Assembly (NCBI RefSeq): GCF_050937815.1
Contig: NZ_JACDIJ010000001.1
Coordinates: forward strand, 496,001 to 560,000
Direction of reading: 5' to 3'
DNA: 64,000 bases
From: Treponema_C sp050937815
GTDB lineage: Bacteria > Spirochaetota > Spirochaetia > Treponematales > Treponemataceae
This document shows, one piece after another, positions 1-8,336 of this stretch (position 1 is the stretch's first letter; every line of letters starts with the position of its first letter). The translations under genes were made by a program, and so were the position numbers. Below the pieces are notes generated by a model. It saw only the letters and a program-made list of their open reading frames with translations, was not told where the DNA came from and did not search any database.

Positions 1-1
1 C

Positions 2-344
2 TGCAACAAGTTTGCTTTGGTACTTAAAGAAAACTTCCGAAGTTTAGCCGGTAATTATAGAACTTATGCAGAAAAAACGGGATTATATAACGCTTTCTCA
101 TATCGGAATAATGATTCGCAGTTGTTATTCACTTTTAAATAATGATGAAATTATTACGGATTATTTAGGAAATATCGTAGCAAAGAAAAATCTTATTTCG
201 CTAAAAGATGCGGCAGCTTTAAAGGAAGCCGCAGCGCTTGCATTGGAAAAAGCCCCGGCAGCCGCAAAAAAAGCCGGCTTTAATTCCGTTTCTGAAGCAC
301 TTGACAATATAATTATAGAGCTTACAAAAACCGCTAAAAAATGA
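2..344 (+). pseudogene. C-terminal end of an unidentified gene, apparently frameshifted
   Basis: The reading frame starting at base 2 is open from the window edge to a TAA at 140-142, ending in LLFTFK. The frame one base over continues from there as NNDEIITDYLGNIV and runs to a TGA at 342-344. Adding one A to the AAA run at 137-139 would join the two into one smooth protein tail. The second half is alanine- and lysine-rich (KDAAALKEAAALALEKAP) and predicted helical. A separate 92-residue gene from the ATG at 66 is the alternative, but it has no clear ribosome binding site there. I do not recognise the family, and the 5' end is outside the window. Confidence 0.45.
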
Positions 345-394
345 TAGAATATAAACCGTAAAAAAGGCGGTCAAATCTTTTTTGGAGGCGGGCT

Positions 395-1327
395 ATGCAT
401 ACGGGCATTGATTTTTGGAAGAATTACATGGATAGGTGGTTCGGAAATGAGTTAATAGCCGAGTGGAATAAAAACGTAAAAATCGAAGAGATACAATCAA
501 TTAACGGCCCGATACATATTGAAGTGTATAAAACCGATAACATCAATAATCCTACTCTGGTGTTTTCGCACGGTATTGCAGGGTATGCCCGTCTGTTACT
601 CCCCTTTTTGATGCCCTTATATAAATTAGGATATAACATCATTGCGCCGGACTTAGAGGGGTACGGCTATAATAAACGTGTAAAAGGGAACTTTACCTGG
701 AACGAACATTTAGTAAATCTAAAAGATACGGTTGAATATGCGAGAAAAAACTTTACCGGGAAAGTATTTCTCGGAGGAGCCAGTATGGGCGGCCCCTTAG
801 CTTATGCTTGCGATGCAAGATATAATCTCGCCGACGGGTTAATATGCTGGTGTCTATGGGATTTTTCCGATAAAGAATTTATGTGCAAAGAAACGAATAC
901 GAAAAAAATGACCTTTGTTCTATTGCCGATATGTAAGCTCTTATCAAAACTCATCGGAAAAATCAGGCTGAAGACATATGCTTTTATATCGTATGATACA
1001 TTAACCGATGACAAAGCATTTAATGATTTAGTCAAAATCGATCCGCACGCCGGAACATTGATAAGCTTTAGAGGAATTGTCAGTTTATTAACGCAATCAA
1101 AACCGGACATTCTTCATAATGCGTATAATAAGCCTGTGTTATTATGCCAACCGAACGAAGATAAAATGACACCGGTGTATTACATGAAAAAAACATTTGA
1201 CAACATTAAATGTAAAGATAAAAAATATGTTGATTTTCCCGGTCCGCATTTTCCCGTAAAAAAGGAAACATACCGGAAATGGGCAAAAGAGGTAGATGCT
1301 TTTATAAAAGAAATACAGCGGACATGA
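395..1327 (+). CDS. Alpha/beta hydrolase, serine hydrolase type
   Basis: A 310-residue cytoplasmic hydrolase of the alpha/beta fold (lysophospholipase/serine aminopeptidase-like group). The strand-turn motif SHGIAGY near residue 55 fits the oxyanion-hole region, and the nucleophile elbow GASMGG near residue 130 carries the catalytic serine. The C-terminal segment DFPGPHFP holds the probable catalytic histidine. No signal peptide is visible. The start is fixed by a strong GGAGG about ten bases upstream of ATG 395. It stands alone, with an inverted repeat after it and an AraC regulator on the same strand 106 bases downstream, which may control it. The substrate cannot be deduced. Confidence 0.85.
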   Translation: MHTGIDFWKNYMDRWFGNELIAEWNKNVKIEEIQSINGPIHIEVYKTDNINNPTLVFSHGIAGYARLLLPFLMPLYKLGYNIIAPDLEGYGYNKRVKGNFTWNEHLVNLKDTVEYARKNFTGKVFLGGASMGGPLAYACDARYNLADGLICWCLWDFSDKEFMCKETNTKKMTFVLLPICKLLSKLIGKIRLKTYAFISYDTLTDDKAFNDLVKIDPHAGTLISFRGIVSLLTQSKPDILHNAYNKPVLLCQPNEDKMTPVYYMKKTFDNIKCKDKKYVDFPGPHFPVKKETYRKWAKEVDAFIKEIQRT

Positions 1328-1337
1328 GGATGCAACC

Positions 1338-1376
1338 TAATCCTCTATTCGGTACAAAAGCAGGTTAAGAGGATTA
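1338..1376 (+). terminator. Inverted repeat between hydrolase and araC-type gene
   Basis: TAATCCTCT at 1338-1346 is exactly complementary to AGAGGATTA at 1368-1376, with a 21-base spacer. It lies just after the hydrolase stop and before the AraC-family gene. No T-run follows, so it may be a weak terminator, a processing site or an operator for the regulator. Confidence 0.35.
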
Positions 1377-1433
1377 CTCAGCATAAAAATCCGGCCTTGT
1401 CCGCCGCAGCATTCCATTGAGGAGCATTACATT

Positions 1434-2378
1434 ATGCAAAAAAACTATCACGCTTTTTTATCATATACAAACTCGGTTATCGTAAAAAAGGATAATCCGT
1501 ATCCCCATTTTAAAACCTACGCCTTTTCTTCCGAAATAGGAAGAGGTTCTCTGGCACTGTATGATGTCGGCTCCTATGCTCATATTTGCATTGCAGACCA
1601 TCTGTACTACCGCGATTTTAAGTATACGTTACGAACGGAGGAAGGCATTTATTTTCAGCAATACGATTCCATCGCTTCCGACACAACATATCCTTCAGGC
1701 AGAGTGTATGCCGGAATGCAATATCTTGAGCACTACACAAAGGCCGAAACGGTTCAGTATGTTATCAAAAAAGAAACACCTGCGCGCGTTATCGGAGTCC
1801 ACTTAACGCCTGAATATTACGGCGCCTATTTAAAAGATAGCTTCGGCATTACCCAAGAAGCATTTTGCGCAAAAATCGCACTTCTTCCCAAAGAAAACTA
1901 TATACCGGAAATTTCTTTTATCCTAAATCAAATACAGAAATTTTCGGGAACTGCAGCAAGTGCAAAACTTTTTTTTAAAAGCAAAACGGACGAAATCGCC
2001 GCCCTCCTTTTACAAAAAACCGAAACCCTGCAAGAGGCGAAACACACCGTTACCGCTTCGGACCATGCGGCAATTATGCAAACGGCTGAATACATACGGA
2101 ACAACGTACACAAAAAACTTCCGCTTGAAACGCTCGCAAAAATGTCGTACATGGGCCCCTCAAAATTTAAGTATGTGTTCAAAGCCGTTACCGGTTTTTC
2201 CCTCACCGATTACATTTTTAATAAAAAGATGGAAGCCGCCTGCGATATGCTTCTTAACACACACCTGTATGCTGCAAATATCGCCCAACGCCTCGGCTAC
2301 CGCAACACCGGCTATTTTTCCGCCCGCTTTAAAGAATACTCCGGAATGCCCCCCAATGAGTATAGGAAGAAAAGGTAG
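1434..2378 (+). CDS. AraC/XylS-family transcriptional regulator
   Basis: A 314-residue regulator with an N-terminal sensing half (about residues 1-200, no recognised motif) and a C-terminal AraC DNA-binding domain of two helix-turn-helices (about 210-312). The second half shows the family signature: IAQRLGYRNTGYFSARFKEY followed by SGMPPNEYR. ATG 1434 is preceded by GAGGAG at good spacing. Targets are unknown; the hydrolase upstream is the nearest candidate. The stop lies one base from the end of the oppositely oriented ndpA remnant. Confidence 0.88.
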   Translation: MQKNYHAFLSYTNSVIVKKDNPYPHFKTYAFSSEIGRGSLALYDVGSYAHICIADHLYYRDFKYTLRTEEGIYFQQYDSIASDTTYPSGRVYAGMQYLEHYTKAETVQYVIKKETPARVIGVHLTPEYYGAYLKDSFGITQEAFCAKIALLPKENYIPEISFILNQIQKFSGTAASAKLFFKSKTDEIAALLLQKTETLQEAKHTVTASDHAAIMQTAEYIRNNVHKKLPLETLAKMSYMGPSKFKYVFKAVTGFSLTDYIFNKKMEAACDMLLNTHLYAANIAQRLGYRNTGYFSARFKEYSGMPPNEYRKKR

Positions 2379-2379
2379 C

Positions 2380-3111
2380 TTACTCTTCTTCGCTGTAATA
2401 CACCTTGTAAAACTTACCTTTTTTATCCGTACCTTGTTCAATGTTTTGGCGGTTACCTGAAACAACGATTTGTATTTTTTTATCGAGTTGAATAACCTAC
2501 CTGCCAAGGATGGCGAAGCTTTCCAACATCAGCGATGTTTGAGGCGAAGCCGCAAACTCGCCGTTAATTATTGTACAGGGAGGTACAATAATTGACATTT
2601 TTTCAGAGCTGCTCCGGAAACCTGAAATTGATTGTCTACTGAAATACCGCTTTCATCTTCGCTATGTTTTTTATACTGCCGGAATTTTTCAATTTTCTCC
2701 GGCTCACTCATAACTTCGTTGGTAAAATCGTCGATATCGAAATCGTCTTTTTCTTAAAAAAATCTAAAGATTTATTTAAAAGGTCAATTTGGTCGGCTTT
2801 TGAAACCTCAAATTCTTTAGGTAATTCTTGTGTAATAAAGTTTTTTGCTAAGGTCATAAGGTTTTGTGTATTGGTATACGCATTTTTCCGGCGGCGGACA
2901 TGCAAAAAATCATCAATCCAATAACGGGTTTCAACTCCTTTTCCGACATTATCTACTACCGCAACCACATAACCTGTTTCCCGTTCCTTGTTAAAAATAA
3001 GACAGCCCTTATCCAGTTTTTTAATATTGATGCCTTTTTCGCTTTGTAATAAGCATTATTCAGTATTTTGTACAAATATATCCCTTCAAAAGGGACTATT
3101 TTAAATATATT
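2380..3111 (-). pseudogene. Remnant of nucleoid-associated protein (NdpA/37-kDa family)
   Basis: Four stretches in different minus-strand frames line up, in order, with the C-terminal part of the NdpA/YejK nucleoid-associated protein family. About 3111-3040 gives VPFEGIYLYKILNNAYY. About 3040-2708 gives GCLIFNKERETGYVVAVVDN, then a segment with YWIDDFLHV and FEVSKADQIDLLNKS. About 2700-2600 gives DDFTNEVMSEPEKIEKF. About 2500-2380 gives IQIVVSGNRQNIEQG and ends YYSEEE plus stop. At least two frameshifts separate the pieces, and a hairpin repeat of roughly 90 bases interrupts the third and fourth. The N-terminal half of the family is missing; similarity stops exactly where the SIR2 gene ends, suggesting that arrival of the neighbouring defence module removed it. 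Family assignment rests on remembered conserved segments. Confidence 0.72.
2503..2593 (+). repeat. Three-hairpin intergenic repeat module (copy E), inserted in the ndpA remnant
   Basis: Reading the + strand there are three consecutive inverted repeats. GCCA-AGGA-TGGC spans 2503-2514. A longer stem with loop GAA spans 2533-2560, with one bulge and one mismatch. AATTATTGTAC at 2566-2576 pairs perfectly with GTACAATAATT at 2583-2593 around loop AGGGAG. The order and loop types match copies near 12.6 kb and 31.6 kb. In the ndpA remnant it splits sequence that should be continuous, so it appears to be an insertion. Confidence 0.65.
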
Positions 3112-3115
3112 TTAA

Positions 3116-4162
3116 TTAAAATGGAACGTTATCTGATTCGACATACTTTTCTATTTCTTGACATGTTATAGAATCTAACCAAGTTTTTGCAGTTTCGGGA
3201 ATAAAGGTTATTCGTTCTGCTATATCTTTATTTAATTTTTCTATTCTATTTTTTTCTGATTTTTCATCTTTCATGGGCGAAATAGAAATAATCTGCTTTT
3301 TTTTATCTTTTTTTAGCGATTGAGCAATAATACCATTAATATGCTCATCATTAAAGCTATACCCAATACAAAATATCGCTTTTGTATTATTCTCCAATGT
3401 CTTTTTTCTAAATACATTAACCAAAAATAAAAAAGGATCTAAATACTGTAACTTATAAGCAGTTCCAAAAATTATCGCAGTTTCTTCAGGTAAAATTTTT
3501 CCAGATTCTTCCACTTCCCCTGTATTCGTTTTTTTCCAATCAATAGAACCATGTAATTTATACAACCTGATTGGTTCTTTAATATTTACTTCAGCATCTA
3601 AATTTTCCCAATTCCATAAATGATCTGATCCAAAACCCCGTTGAACATTTGATTTACCGATAGCATTTTCAAGACATAAATCATAATTTAATGAAAAAAT
3701 AGAAATAGGATAATTATACTCTTGTTGCAATCTGTAGAAATTTTTGTAATAATCATGGTCTTCTGTATGTTCACATTTTGTCCAATCAGTACAAAGTTTT
3801 TCAAGTATATGAGATTTAAGTTTTTTTATACTATCGAATTTATTACCGCAAACTTCATTTAATCGTGGAATCCATGAACCAATAAAAGGATATAAGGGAT
3901 GTTCATAACTTTTCAGTAATTCGTCCATTGTATTTACAAGTGTTTCTATATTAACTACATTTGATGAGAAGTTTCCTGTTATTCCTGCTGCATTAATTAT
4001 TCCACTTTTTATACAATAGTATAAATCCTTATACTGTTTCCAATTTTCATTAGTTAATACTAAATCTTCAACATATTCAATCATTTTTGAAGAAATGGGT
4101 ATTTTTGCATCGTAACTAGCTCCAGCCCCCAATAAAAAAATAAAACTATCAGATTGCAACAT
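3116..4162 (-). CDS. SIR2-domain NADase, Argonaute-associated effector
   Basis: A 348-residue protein that is almost entirely a SIR2-like domain. The nucleotide-binding start FLLGAGAS (GAGAS at residues 12-16), the catalytic-region motif SLNYD (N159, D161), LHGS (H204) and GYSFND (267-272) are all present. The Asn/His pair needed for NAD cleavage is therefore intact. It begins nine bases after the stop of the Argonaute gene, so the two are surely co-transcribed. In characterised pAgo-SIR2 pairs, guide-directed recognition of invading nucleic acid switches on NAD depletion and kills the infected cell; that role is inferred here. Unlike the SIR2-APAZ proteins that partner short Argonautes, no APAZ extension is evident, which fits a long-Argonaute partner. 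The gene is strikingly AT-rich compared with its surroundings, suggesting transfer. Confidence 0.85.
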   Translation of the reverse strand: MLQSDSFIFLLGAGASYDAKIPISSKMIEYVEDLVLTNENWKQYKDLYYCIKSGIINAAGITGNFSSNVVNIETLVNTMDELLKSYEHPLYPFIGSWIPRLNEVCGNKFDSIKKLKSHILEKLCTDWTKCEHTEDHDYYKNFYRLQQEYNYPISIFSLNYDLCLENAIGKSNVQRGFGSDHLWNWENLDAEVNIKEPIRLYKLHGSIDWKKTNTGEVEESGKILPEETAIIFGTAYKLQYLDPFLFLVNVFRKKTLENNTKAIFCIGYSFNDEHINGIIAQSLKKDKKKQIISISPMKDEKSEKNRIEKLNKDIAERITFIPETAKTWLDSITCQEIEKYVESDNVPF

Positions 4163-4171
4163 ATATGCCTC

Positions 4172-6040
4172 TTATAAAAACCAAGGAGTTAGGTTTTCAA
4201 TATTTATTTGCTCTAAATTATATTTGTCAAAAGCTGAAATAAAGTGACTAATTAACTCAGCATATAACAAAGAGATAGGTATTGACTTTGCATTAAACCC
4301 TCTCCAGTTTGCTCCGGATAAATTTATAGCATCTTGTAAATAATTATTAATTTTTTCTGAATTTATATCACTTGGATAATCAACACTGATTTTTATAGGA
4401 GCACCTATCCTATGACGAATGGTATATTGACCATACTGTTGACCTTCAAACCAAATAAGATATTTTGAATATGACAAACTGACTTCTGAACTTTCAAGAG
4501 GAACTAAACTATTAAAGGATTTATCAAAGCATAAATAATTATGATTATCATCAAATCGTAAAATGGCTAATGTTATATCTCTTTGATGTTTGATTTCATC
4601 AAGTGTTTTTTTAATTGTTTTTATATCTTTGTTGCTCATTCTGAAGGATGTATGAATAACAAAAGTATTATATTCATTTGTATAATTATTAACTATGTCT
4701 TTTAATGATTTTGATAAGTTATCAGCATAATCATCTTTATTGTTCGTATTTGCCAATATTTTTATTCCTTTGAATAATCCAGTTGTATCTGTTAAAATCG
4801 AATATGAGAAAAATTTTTGAATATTAGAATTTTGATCTCTTTGGTATGTCTGACCGATCCCTATAATCAAGCAATTTGAAGTTTTAGGGGTTACCACCCA
4901 CGGACTTCCGCCAAGTTTTGAAAATATCTGAATTGCTAAACTGGATATAGCCCATTTTAATATATTATCATTAGTAATTTTATTAATACTAATAAATTGA
5001 CTTGGCATTTTATTTGTTAGAAAAAGGTGTTTTAATTTGTAATATAATTCTTTTTGTTCTTCTGATGCATTTTCTTTAGACCACGGTACTATCAAAATAG
5101 GTACTATGAAATTAAGCGGATGTTCTTCTTTTATTTTTTTTATGATTTCTTTTATAGATTCGACAGAGTAATTTTCAACCGATTTTCCGGTAACTGTATT
5201 TTCATTTAATGGAAAATGAAACATTTTTTCCATTCCTGAAAATGTAGAGAATGTCTTACCTTCCAATGCAAAATATAATTTATGAGCATAATTTTTTTCA
5301 TTACTTATGTAGATAAAACAAATTTTAGGAGATGGTTGTATTATATCAATAGGTATATATGGCCCGAATTTTTTAATTCCTTGAAACTGAGAATTTTCTA
5401 TCTGTGAATTTCTAAATTGATATTGTTTTGTTTGTAAAGTATTAGATACAATAGTTTCGAAAGTATTTTCAACTAAAATATCATTAAAAGAAAATATTGA
5501 AGAAAAATTTTTCTTGATAAAATTATTTATTTTTTGATACTTATCAATATAATAGTTTTTATTTTCGTTACCGTTAATATCTAAAGATAGACTTTTTATT
5601 TGAACTTCTTTAGAAAATCCAACTCCTTTATTTTTAATAAACCTGTAATTTAAAATAAATCCAAACTTTTTTTTAGAATTTAAATAAGTTGGTGCTACTG
5701 TAATTACTTCCTGCCCTAATTCATCATCCCTACATAATTCTATATCAACATGATAATTAAATTTTTCAAAAGCATAAAATCTAATATTATGCTTTCTACA
5801 ATTATCTTGAAGTAGATTGAATAAATACCATTTCGTCAATTCTGTATTATCAAATGAAACATATTCTTTCTTTTCAAAATCTGTATATTCATTATACGAG
5901 ACTCCAAATATTTCATTATTTATTCTTGTAAAGTATAAAGATGAGTTTTTCTCATATTGTTTATAACTTTTAGAATATAGATGAAATCTAAAATCTGAAT
6001 TTTTAAGAGTTAAAATATTTATCTGTAAGTCTTTTTCCAT
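4172..6040 (-). CDS. Prokaryotic Argonaute, long type, catalytically inactive PIWI
   Basis: A 622-residue Argonaute. The PIWI domain occupies the C-terminal half, recognised by KLGGSPW (K375-W381), the strand CLIIGIG (390-396), the segment FVIHTSFRMS and the final IRHRIGAPIKIS plus the closing helix. The N-terminal 250 or so residues would hold N, L1 and a reduced PAZ; the middle holds the MID domain. The DEDX slicer residues are missing: Gly396 stands where the first Asp belongs, and the HxD-like position reads HTS. It should bind guide and target nucleic acid without cutting and signal to the SIR2 protein encoded just downstream. Length and separate effector resemble the long-B pAgo group. 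ATG 6040 is preceded by a G7 tract acting as a Shine-Dalgarno. Strongly AT-rich coding sequence. Confidence 0.84.
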   Translation of the reverse strand: MEKDLQINILTLKNSDFRFHLYSKSYKQYEKNSSLYFTRINNEIFGVSYNEYTDFEKKEYVSFDNTELTKWYLFNLLQDNCRKHNIRFYAFEKFNYHVDIELCRDDELGQEVITVAPTYLNSKKKFGFILNYRFIKNKGVGFSKEVQIKSLSLDINGNENKNYYIDKYQKINNFIKKNFSSIFSFNDILVENTFETIVSNTLQTKQYQFRNSQIENSQFQGIKKFGPYIPIDIIQPSPKICFIYISNEKNYAHKLYFALEGKTFSTFSGMEKMFHFPLNENTVTGKSVENYSVESIKEIIKKIKEEHPLNFIVPILIVPWSKENASEEQKELYYKLKHLFLTNKMPSQFISINKITNDNILKWAISSLAIQIFSKLGGSPWVVTPKTSNCLIIGIGQTYQRDQNSNIQKFFSYSILTDTTGLFKGIKILANTNNKDDYADNLSKSLKDIVNNYTNEYNTFVIHTSFRMSNKDIKTIKKTLDEIKHQRDITLAILRFDDNHNYLCFDKSFNSLVPLESSEVSLSYSKYLIWFEGQQYGQYTIRHRIGAPIKISVDYPSDINSEKINNYLQDAINLSGANWRGFNAKSIPISLLYAELISHFISAFDKYNLEQINIENLTPWFL

Positions 6041-6045
6041 TATGT

Positions 6046-6052
6046 CCCCCCC
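6046..6052 (-). promoter_or_regulatory. G7 homopolymer serving as Argonaute ribosome binding site
   Basis: Seven consecutive G (minus strand) sit five bases upstream of the Argonaute ATG and are the only plausible Shine-Dalgarno. Homopolymeric G tracts are prone to slippage, so tract length could tune translation of the toxic module. Confidence 0.5.
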
Positions 6053-6057
6053 TACAA

Positions 6058-6366
6058 CTATTTCTCTAATATCATTTTTTTCTTATCAGCACAAGCGGAT
6101 AGTACCGATTTTGCTGTGGTGATGGCGGCTTCGTAGGTTTCGATTTTCTGTAGTGCAATACGCTGCTCTTCAATAGGAGCTGCTTGCACAGTAAGAAGCC
6201 GTAAAACGCAGCAATGATCGGTCGGATAAAACGGTGTATTTGTTTCACCGGAACAATCAACTCGAATTCCGCAATTATGTTTTTCAAAATGCTTTGTAAA
6301 ACTTGAATCCGATTGAGAAAACCCGAGAGCTTTTAATACGTTCCGAAGATTAGATTTTGTTATCAT
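6058..6366 (-). pseudogene. Internally deleted restriction-modification gene (methylase start joined to specificity-domain end)
   Basis: The 102-residue frame appears to be a chimera. Residues 1-50 (MITKSNLRNVLKALGFSQ, then KHFEK and RVDC) resemble the very N terminus of large N-6 adenine DNA methylases of type I/IIG systems. Residues 55-102 (PIEEQRIALQKIETYEAAI, ending ADKKKMILEK) resemble the closing coiled-coil of a specificity (HsdS-like) domain. Catalytic methylase motifs and target-recognition domains are absent, so a large in-frame deletion is the simplest explanation. It ends 17 bases upstream of the Argonaute start, so its promoter could now drive the Argonaute-SIR2 pair. A short genuine gene is the alternative. 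Confidence 0.62.
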
Positions 6367-6466
6367 GCTTCTATATGTTTAATCCTTATAAAATATCTAA
6401 CTTCTACATTATAGCCGTTTTACACAAAAAATAAAGAGGGGATAAAATGAAATCGGATAAAAAAGG

Positions 6467-6584
6467 ACAGGGGACTGTTATTCCAAGCAATAGCGATGTT
6501 TTGTCAATTTCAGCAGCGGCATGGACACCCCGGTTCTCGGCAGAATCGAGTTTACTTCGTAAACTCGCAGTCCGGGAATTGACA
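6467..6584 (+). repeat. Hairpin-rich intergenic repeat with nested palindrome (copy F)
   Basis: ACAG-GGGA-CTGT at 6467-6478 forms a small hairpin. TGTCAATT (6502-6509) then pairs with AATTGACA (6577-6584), CCCGG (6529-6533) with CCGGG (6572-6576), and CGAGTTTAC with GTAAACTCG around loop TTC (6547-6567). The innermost hairpin matches the middle hairpin of the repeat modules near 12.6 and 31.6 kb. A + strand open frame from 6447 crosses it but reads into antisense of the ABC gene, so I do not call it. Confidence 0.5.
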
Positions 6585-6590
6585 GGAGCG

Positions 6591-8336
6591 TTAATTTTCG
6601 GACAGTTCCCACAATTCCCTATACCGCCCGTCTTCTCCTATAAGGCTGTCATGTGTGCCGCGCCGGACGATAGAGCCGTTTTCGAGGACGAGGATTTGAT
6701 CGGCATGGCGGAGTGCTGCAAGATTGTGGGCAATCATAATGACGGTTTTGTCTTTGAGCAGCTCCTGTAAGGCAGCGTGTATTTTCGCTTCGTTTTCGGA
6801 ATCGACATTGGCGGTTACTTCGTCCAAAAGCACAATCGGGGCGTTTTTAAGGAGGGCGCGGGCAATCGAAATGCGCTGTTTTTCTCCGCCTGAAAGCCGC
6901 AAGCCCGCTTCGCCGATAACCGTATCGTAGCCCTTTTCGCTTTGCATAATAAAATCGGTACAGCCCGCACGCTCTGCCGCCTGATACACTTCTTCCAAAG
7001 GAGCGTCTTCCCGCCCGAGCCGGATATTATTCAAAATTGTGTCGTTGAACAAAAACACATCCTGAAACACAAATGAAATATTGTGTAAAAGGTTTTCGTA
7101 ATCAAGCTCCTTAATATCGATGCCGCCGATTGTTATCCTCCCGCTCTTTATCTCCCAAAAGCGGGCAAGCACATTCATAATCGTCGTCTTGCCGCTGCCC
7201 GAAAGCCCTGTCAAAGCGATCATCGTTTTTTCGGGAACGGAAAAATTGATGTTGTGCAGCACCTCTTTTTCGGCGTAGGCAAAAGACACCTCATCAAATT
7301 GAATATCGAAGGCGTGCGGCTTTTCAGGATTAAGACGCTGCGTTCCCGAAAGCTCCTCCATTTCAGGCACCGCTTTAATGGTATTCATGCGGTCGATTGA
7401 CTGTTGAGTCATTTTAGCAAAGATACTGAAAATCCCCATTCCTTCAATGCCGCTAAATAAACTGAAAGAAGCGGTCATCAGTAAAAAGATTTGTGCAAAA
7501 GAAAGTTCACTCTTTAAAAAAAGCAGGGCGGAAGAAAAAATTATTCCCGCCGTAACAAGACGCAGGCAAAATTGAAAAAGAGATAAGACGGGGATATGGG
7601 CAAGTTCGGTGCGGACGGAAAAGTCCCGCAAGTTTTTTACCGCTTCAGCCGTTTTTGAAAAACGCTTTTCCGCCATGTTGTATATTTTAAGCACATGCAG
7701 GGCATTGATAAATTCGATAATATCGGCGGTAACTTTTCCGATAAATTCCTGCCGGTTTATTTTCAACGTATCCTGCAATGTTGATAATTTTTTGTACATG
7801 AACCACACCGGAATAAACAAAAAAACGGTGAGCAAAAAGATGCGGTAATCGAAGACGAGTAAGACAGCAAAACCGATAATACAAAGCGGAATGCCGGCGG
7901 CGATTTTTTCGATAACGGTGATACCTTCAATTTCCAAAAAAGCCGCATCGGAGGTAACAACCGAAACCAAGTCGCCTGAGTTTTTTTCGTTCAGAAAGCC
8001 GAGCGGAACCTTGCGTAACCGCTCGCCTAAGTTTTTGCGTTCGCGGCACAGTGCCTTATAGCCTGCCCCGCTGCGGAAACGGAGCGTAACATATCGCAGC
8101 ACAATTCTGATACAAACCGCAGCCGCCATCAAAGCGATGTAGCGGTACATCATGCGGGTATCAAGGACACTTGAGGCTGCGGGATTAAAAAGCGGTATGC
8201 CGTTTACGATTTTAAAAGCGGTAATAAAAGGCACTATAATAAAAAAGCCGTCGATAAAACTCAACACCGCCGAAAAAACAATTTCCTTTTTTTGATTTTG
8301 CATAAGAGCCAAAAATGCCCATACCGTTTTTAACAT
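6591..8336 (-). CDS. ABC exporter, fused permease and ATPase (second subunit)
   Basis: A 581-residue half-transporter with an N-terminal six-helix exporter domain (about 1-310) and a C-terminal ATPase. The ATPase shows Walker A GLSGSGKTT, Q-loop VFQDVF, signature LSGGEKQR, Walker B IVLLDE and switch histidine in IAHNLA. ATG 8336 is chosen over a GTG five codons earlier because GGGGAGG lies between them. It overlaps the upstream exporter gene by seven bases, so the two probably form a heterodimer in the inner membrane. Such pairs (YbtPQ/IrtAB-like or drug exporters) move siderophores, drugs or peptides; no substrate can be assigned. Confidence 0.85.
   Translation of the reverse strand: MLKTVWAFLALMQNQKKEIVFSAVLSFIDGFFIIVPFITAFKIVNGIPLFNPAASSVLDTRMMYRYIALMAAAVCIRIVLRYVTLRFRSGAGYKALCRERKNLGERLRKVPLGFLNEKNSGDLVSVVTSDAAFLEIEGITVIEKIAAGIPLCIIGFAVLLVFDYRIFLLTVFLFIPVWFMYKKLSTLQDTLKINRQEFIGKVTADIIEFINALHVLKIYNMAEKRFSKTAEAVKNLRDFSVRTELAHIPVLSLFQFCLRLVTAGIIFSSALLFLKSELSFAQIFLLMTASFSLFSGIEGMGIFSIFAKMTQQSIDRMNTIKAVPEMEELSGTQRLNPEKPHAFDIQFDEVSFAYAEKEVLHNINFSVPEKTMIALTGLSGSGKTTIMNVLARFWEIKSGRITIGGIDIKELDYENLLHNISFVFQDVFLFNDTILNNIRLGREDAPLEEVYQAAERAGCTDFIMQSEKGYDTVIGEAGLRLSGGEKQRISIARALLKNAPIVLLDEVTANVDSENEAKIHAALQELLKDKTVIMIAHNLAALRHADQILVLENGSIVRRGTHDSLIGEDGRYRELWELSEN

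Noticed and set aside
2664..2924. Rightward 86-codon frame in the ndpA remnant
   Set aside because: The opposite strand gives recognisable NdpA segments; this frame is its shadow.
6447..6770. Rightward open frame of 107 codons before the exporter genes
   Set aside because: Its second half is antisense to the ABC exporter coding region and its first half crosses a structured repeat; composition is not protein-like.
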